This document shows, piece by piece, positions 7,019-9,166 of a DNA stretch of 9,166 bases. The translations under genes and the position numbers were made by a program. Position 1 is the first letter of the stretch, and each line of letters begins with the position of its first letter. Source of the stretch: Methanoregula sp. GTDB taxonomy: Archaea > Halobacteriota > Methanomicrobia > Methanomicrobiales > Methanospirillaceae. The stretch spans positions 1-9,166 of the forward strand of contig JAPKXV010000317.1 of NCBI GenBank assembly GCA_026394635.1, given 5' to 3'. Under the pieces are notes generated by a model. The model was not told where the DNA came from and ran no database searches. It saw only the letters and a program-made list of their open reading frames with translations.

Positions 7019-7042
7019 AGTGGCTTAAATTAATCAATCACC
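7019..7042. repeat. Right terminal inverted repeat of the insertion sequence
   Basis: Read on the minus strand it begins GGTGATTGATTAATTTAAGC, pairing with the left repeat at 6126-6149. It contains a possible internal promoter for the transposase. Confidence 0.7.
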
Positions 7043-7045
7043 AAA

Positions 7046-7057
7046 TATTTTATAAGC
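7046..7057 (-). promoter_or_regulatory. Strong TATA-like box just outside the insertion sequence
   Basis: The minus strand reads CTTATAAAATAT, one of the best TATA-like sequences in the window. It points toward the transposase and, beyond it, pap. It lies 3-14 bp outside the element, so it belongs to the host sequence. It could drive the transposase now and may have been the original pap promoter. Confidence 0.4.
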
Positions 7058-7065
7058 ATTTTAAC

Positions 7066-7080
7066 AGAGCCGAAAAAAGA
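7066..7080 (-). terminator. Oligo-T terminator after the glycosyltransferase gene
   Basis: A T6 tract (complement of 7073-7078) follows the TAA stop at 7085-7087 by about six bases on the minus strand. It is a plausible archaeal intrinsic terminator. Confidence 0.45.
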
Positions 7081-7084
7081 ATAA

Positions 7085-8011
7085 TTATTTTTGCTGTTTT
7101 GGGGGCTGCAGGAGCTGTATCTCCCGCACGATCTCACGATGGAAGACAAGGACCATATCCGAGATCATGCCAAACATGAATATCTCGATACCCACGACGA
7201 TGAGCAATACCGTGAGGATCGTGAGGGGAATGTGTTCAACATTGCGGAACCATTCCAAAACAACATAGATGCCCGTAAGCACTCCGAGCATGCTCGTGAA
7301 CGCCCCCATCATACCGAAATAAAACATCGGGTTGTTCACCCGCGCGAGCCGGTAAATGGTACTCACAATCTTGACTCCGTCATGGAATGGGGATAGTTTG
7401 GTCCCGGTCCCACCCGGGCGGCGCAGGTACTTGATCGGCACAACCATGATCCGCTGCCCGTTGCGCACGGCTTCCACCGAAATCTCGGTCTCGATCTCAA
7501 ACCCTCGCTCTCTTAAGTGCATCTGCTGGACGGCGAGTTTGGTGAACGCGCGGTACCCTGAAAGGATATCATGCAGATCCCGGCTGTGCGCGACCTTGAA
7601 GAGAAGGTTGAGCATGTGATTGCCAAAAAGGTTGAGTCTCGAAAAAGAACCCTCCTCAGCGTTGATGAGCCGGTCACCGATGACCTGATCAAACCCCAAA
7701 AAGAGCGGGGTCAGCATCTTCTCGGCATCCTTGGCCGAGTAGGTCCCGTCACCGTCAAGCATCAGGATGTATTGTTGTTCGATGACCTCGAATGCCTCGA
7801 TGATTGCATTCCCCTTCCCTTTCCCTGACTGGGTTCGGACGTTGGCACCGGCTTCACGCGCACTTTTCACCGTGTTATCTGTGCTCTTTCCATCCATCAC
7901 AAGGATGTTGTTGTATCCCTGTGCCTTGAATTCCCGCACTACATTACCGATTGTCGGTCCTTCATTTAAAGTCGGGATCAGGATACAGACTTCATCTTTG
8001 GAAAATTTCAT
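7085..8011 (-). CDS. aglJ: AglJ-like dolichol-phosphate glycosyltransferase (GT2)
   Basis: The 308-residue protein starts at ATG 8009-8011 and has a GT2 nucleotide-sugar fold. ILIPTLNEGPTIGNVV (10-25) is the entry motif, VMDGKSTDNT (38-47) binds nucleotide, and DGDGT (86-90) is the metal-binding DxD site. SGYRAFTK (151-158) and RRPGGTGTKLSPFHDG (197-212) are also typical. Two membrane helices follow at about 229-252 and 264-288, with a short basic tail. This arrangement matches the archaeal family that includes AglJ of Haloferax volcanii, which adds the first hexose of the N-glycan to dolichol phosphate at the cytoplasmic face. The exact sugar cannot be read from sequence, and a general polyprenyl-phosphate sugar transferase remains possible. 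It is divergent from the DUF99 gene with a 38-bp gap and has no ribosome-binding site, so it is probably leaderless. Confidence 0.85.
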   Translation of the reverse strand: MKFSKDEVCILIPTLNEGPTIGNVVREFKAQGYNNILVMDGKSTDNTVKSAREAGANVRTQSGKGKGNAIIEAFEVIEQQYILMLDGDGTYSAKDAEKMLTPLFLGFDQVIGDRLINAEEGSFSRLNLFGNHMLNLLFKVAHSRDLHDILSGYRAFTKLAVQQMHLRERGFEIETEISVEAVRNGQRIMVVPIKYLRRPGGTGTKLSPFHDGVKIVSTIYRLARVNNPMFYFGMMGAFTSMLGVLTGIYVVLEWFRNVEHIPLTILTVLLIVVGIEIFMFGMISDMVLVFHREIVREIQLLQPPKQQK

Positions 8012-8049
8012 TGGTATAGTATTTTTAACCGGTTATCATAAGTGCTTCT
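8012..8049. promoter_or_regulatory. Compact divergent promoter with 10-bp palindrome
   Basis: Only 38 bp separate the two divergent start codons. A perfect palindrome TAACCGGTTA occupies 8026-8035. On the plus strand AGTATTTTTAA (8019-8028) can act as TATA for the DUF99 gene. On the minus strand CTTATGATAA (about 8034-8043) is a weaker candidate for aglJ, partly on the other side of the palindrome. Both transcripts would be nearly leaderless. Confidence 0.45.
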
Positions 8050-8616
8050 ATGCACATCCCGAAGAAAGGGCTGCGTGCGCTCGGCATCGCAGAGAGTTTC
8101 GCAGGAAGGGAACGGTCAGTCCTTGCCGGGGTGGTCATGAGAAAGGACCTGCGCATTGACGGTTTTGTATGGGGGGTGGTCACTGTTGGCGGGATGGATG
8201 CCACAGACACCATAATCGGGATGGTGCAGAGCATGAAGCGACGCGATATCAATGTCATCATGCTTTCAGGTTGTGTGATCGCGTGGTTCAATATCATCGA
8301 TCCCCACGTTCTTTTCGATACAACAGGAATCCCGGTCATCGGTGTCACGTACGAGGCATCGGAAGGTCTTCTGGCAGACCTCCAATACCATTTTCCCTCT
8401 GACACGACCCGGATTGACGCTTACAAACGGTTAGGTGAACGGGTTCCGCATCTCCTTTGCACAGGGCAGACGGTCTTCATTCGTACGTGGGGAGTTAACC
8501 TTCCTGATGCAGTTCGGCTGTGCGATGATTTCACCCTTGAAGGAAAGATTCCGGAACCCCTTCGGATTGCCCGGCTCTGTGCCCGCAGTGCTCTAAAAAG
8601 CCAGATGGACACGTAA
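8050..8616 (+). CDS. DUF99 / UPF0215 family protein (endonuclease dU-like)
   Basis: The 188-residue protein is a full-length match in pattern to DUF99: an N-terminal LRALGIAESF strand (8-17), VLAGVVMRKDLRIDGFVWG (24-42), TVGGMDATD (45-53), MLSGCVIAWFNIIDPHVLFDTTGIPVIGV (71-99) and a C-terminal IPEPLRIARLCA helix. The family has an RNase H-like fold related to endonuclease V, and some databases call it endonuclease dU. A role in repair of deaminated DNA is inferred, not shown. At the first strand many members have an acidic GIDDG-type sequence, whereas this one has GIAES, so catalytic residues may differ. ATG 8050 is the first start; there is no ribosome-binding site and probably a leaderless mRNA from the shared 38-bp divergent promoter. 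Confidence 0.85.
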   Translation: MHIPKKGLRALGIAESFAGRERSVLAGVVMRKDLRIDGFVWGVVTVGGMDATDTIIGMVQSMKRRDINVIMLSGCVIAWFNIIDPHVLFDTTGIPVIGVTYEASEGLLADLQYHFPSDTTRIDAYKRLGERVPHLLCTGQTVFIRTWGVNLPDAVRLCDDFTLEGKIPEPLRIARLCARSALKSQMDT

Positions 8617-8642
8617 TCCTGCTGGAATACCGGCCTGCCCTG

Positions 8643-8663
8643 AAAGGAGATTTCATATTTATG
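8643..8663 (+). promoter_or_regulatory. Rubredoxin upstream signals (AAAGGAGA and CATATTTATG)
   Basis: AAAGGAGA (8643-8650) looks like a ribosome-binding site, 10 nt before an ATG at 8661. CATATTTATG (8654-8663) looks like a TATA box that would start transcription near 8685, eight bases before the rubredoxin ATG. The two readings exclude each other for a single transcript. Confidence 0.35.
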
Positions 8664-8696
8664 AAGAGGGCAAATTTAGATATGTTCTCTCTATGA
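8661..8696 (+). other. Possible 11-residue upstream ORF overlapping the rubredoxin start
   Basis: The short frame encodes MKRANLDMFSL and its stop overlaps the rubredoxin start as ATGA (8693-8696). A good ribosome-binding sequence precedes it at 8643-8650, whereas the rubredoxin ATG has none. It could couple translation. It could equally be chance if transcription begins downstream of 8661. Confidence 0.25.
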
Positions 8697-8905
8697 ACAG
8701 GAGACGATCAGGATTGCCAGAAACCAAAAAACTTTCCCGCTGGGTCTGCCTTGAATGCCATTATATTTACAACCCTGCAAAAGGTGACCCCCGGGGGGGT
8801 ATATTGCCCGGTGTTGCATTCGAGGATTTGCCTGATACCTGGCGCTGTCCGGAATGCAAAATTCTTAAAGTAAAAAAAGGCGTGTTCAAGCGCCTTGAGG
8901 ATTAA
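8693..8905 (+). CDS. Rubredoxin with N-terminal extension
   Basis: Rubredoxins are small cytoplasmic one-electron carriers with an Fe(SCys)4 centre. Here the ligands are C19, C22, C52 and C55 (VCLEC and CPEC), with the family signature YIYNPAKGDPRGGILPG (24-40) and FEDLPDTWRCPEC (43-55) between and around them. At 70 residues it is longer than the usual 52-54, because of an 18-residue basic N-terminal extension (MNRRRSGLPETKKLSRWV). The residues after each CxxC are H23 and K56, where most rubredoxins have glycine; this may alter redox potential or partner docking. In methanogens rubredoxin typically feeds oxygen- or superoxide-detoxifying enzymes, but none is adjacent. No other in-frame start codon lies nearby upstream. 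The gene is followed after 10 bp by the duplicated target site of a MITE-like element. Confidence 0.9.
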   Translation: MNRRRSGLPETKKLSRWVCLECHYIYNPAKGDPRGGILPGVAFEDLPDTWRCPECKILKVKKGVFKRLED

Positions 8906-8915
8906 TTTTCTCCCT

Positions 8916-8923
8916 TTGATTCC
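8916..8923. repeat. Left target-site duplication of MITE-like element
   Basis: TTGATTCC here matches TTGATTTC at 9133-9140 in 7 of 8 positions and directly abuts the left terminal repeat. Confidence 0.6.
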
Positions 8924-8999
8924 GGCTCTGGTGAAATCAATGTTTTTCATAACGTTCTTGGGGGCATTTGCTATTCCCGCAGGGATGGGCAAACTAAAA

Positions 9000-9023
9000 G
9001 AAGATGTCCATTTGGACATCTTC
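9000..9023 (-). terminator. Perfect 10-bp hairpin, terminator-like on the minus strand
   Basis: Arms 9000-9009 (GAAGATGTCC) and 9014-9023 (GGACATCTTC) flank a 4-base loop. On the minus strand the hairpin is followed at once by TTTT, as in an intrinsic terminator. On the plus strand no T-run follows. It sits at the centre of the MITE-like element and may instead be part of its fold. Confidence 0.5.
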
Positions 9024-9091
9024 GATTTACATTGCCCCCGCCACTGCGGCAGTCCCCCTGGCGATATCCATCGAAAACCGGTTCATCATGG

Positions 9092-9120
9092 ATCTCTGAT
9101 AATGATGTGAGATCAGGGAT
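9092..9120. repeat. Imperfect hairpin near the right end of the MITE-like element
   Basis: ATCTCTGAT (9092-9100) pairs with ATCAGGGAT (9112-9120), with one G-U pair and an 11-nt loop. It adjoins and slightly overlaps the right terminal repeat. Confidence 0.4.
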
Positions 9121-9132
9121 TTCACCAGAGCT

Positions 9133-9140
9133 TTGATTTC
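9133..9140. repeat. Right target-site duplication of MITE-like element
   Basis: TTGATTTC directly follows the right terminal repeat and matches the left flank TTGATTCC except at one base. Confidence 0.6.
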
Positions 9141-9166
9141 TCAAAATAATATCTGATTAACAATTT

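Larger units (their letters stand above)
6126..7042 (-). mobile_element. IS1595-family (ISXO2-like) insertion sequence, 917 bp
   Basis: The element is bounded by imperfect inverted repeats of about 24 bp. Both ends begin GGTGATT and share AAGCCACT ten bases farther in; I count 18 of 24 matches, and weaker similarity (CTATAA) continues inward. One transposase gene fills nearly the whole element, and its stop codon lies inside the left repeat. Base composition is visibly more AT-rich than the neighbouring genes, fitting recent arrival. The family usually duplicates 8 bp of target, but the flanks AAAAAGAA and AAATATTT match at only 4 of 8 positions, so no target duplication is recognised. The element lies between pap and the glycosyltransferase gene, transcribed in the same direction as both. 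Confidence 0.85.
8924..9132. mobile_element. 209-bp MITE-like element (small non-autonomous transposable element)
   Basis: The 15-bp ends are inverted copies. The left end is GGCTCTGGTGAAATC (8924-8938); the right end, read on the minus strand, is AGCTCTGGTGAAATC (9118-9132), so 14 of 15 match. Eight-base direct repeats flank the ends (7 of 8 match). Inside, GGGGGCA (8960-8966) pairs with TGCCCCC (9033-9039), enclosing a perfect 10-bp hairpin at 9000-9023, so one strand can fold into a long nested stem. No complete gene is present. A 20-codon minus-strand frame (9027-9089, MMNRFSMDIARGTAAVAG...) begins 43 bp from the right end and could be a transposase remnant, which is a guess. GGCTCTG-type ends with 8-bp duplications recall ISL3 or IS6 families. 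They do not match the IS1595 element in this window, whose ends begin GGTGATT, so another transposase would mobilise it. Confidence 0.65.

Noticed and set aside
8573..8579. GGCTCTG motif inside the DUF99 gene as another element end
   Set aside because: The similarity stops after 7-8 bases and the DUF99 reading frame is intact there.
8708..9019. Minus-strand open frame across rubredoxin
   Set aside because: Half is antisense to rubredoxin and the rest lies in the MITE-like element; no family pattern.
8895..9110. Plus-strand 71-codon frame after rubredoxin
   Set aside because: It overlaps the rubredoxin end, crosses an element boundary and has no motif.
9027..9166. C-terminus of a minus-strand gene entering from the right edge
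   Set aside because: An in-frame TGA (about 9143-9145) interrupts it, so it cannot be a gene coming from outside.
1..9166. tRNA, rRNA, CRISPR array, riboswitch or defence island
   Set aside because: No cloverleaf, spaced direct repeats, conserved riboswitch core or defence-gene motifs were found on reading both strands.

Overview
The window looks like chromosomal DNA of a methanogenic archaeon, most likely of the order Methanomicrobiales (Methanoregula-like). This is inferred from gene content: a ThiI without a rhodanese domain, two archaea-restricted proteins of unknown function (DUF2150 and a DUF5814-like zinc protein), an AglJ-type S-layer glycosyltransferase, a DUF99 protein, a rubredoxin and a seven-helix archaeal-style sensor kinase. 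AT-rich TATA-like promoters and oligo-T terminators also fit. Codon use is GC-leaning except in the insertion sequence.

Layout from left to right. (1) 1-765, minus: the N-terminal part of a membrane histidine kinase, a seven-helix sensor entering a PAS domain at the window edge. (2) 1000-2084, minus: a two-gene unit, DUF2150 then a DUF5814-like protein, joined by a TTGA stop/start overlap and followed by an oligo-T terminator. (3) 2310-3524, plus: thiI, which carries a perfect 27-bp in-frame tandem duplication. (4) 3598-4533, plus: a PflX-type radical SAM protein, ending 5 bp from the convergent gene. (5) 4539-6014, minus: a two-domain polyphosphate:AMP phosphotransferase. (6) 6126-7042: a 917-bp IS1595/ISXO2-type insertion sequence with an intact transposase, lying just upstream of pap. 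(7) 7085-8011, minus: an AglJ-like membrane glycosyltransferase, divergent from (8) 8050-8616, plus: a DUF99 (UPF0215/endonuclease dU) protein. Their starts are only 38 bp apart and a 10-bp palindrome lies between them. (9) 8693-8905, plus: a rubredoxin. (10) 8924-9132: a newly recognised 209-bp MITE-like element with 15-bp terminal inverted repeats, an 8-bp near-perfect target duplication and nested hairpins.

Most genes are single transcription units for housekeeping or accessory work: tRNA thiolation, nucleotide/polyphosphate metabolism, protein N-glycosylation, redox transfer and signal sensing. I see no convincing multi-gene defence system, no CRISPR array and no tRNA or rRNA. The most interesting items are the MITE-like element, the ThiI duplication, the uncharacterised DUF2150/DUF5814-like pair, and the insertion sequence that may have separated pap from its promoter. 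All family assignments come from reading motifs in the translated sequence; no database search was run.
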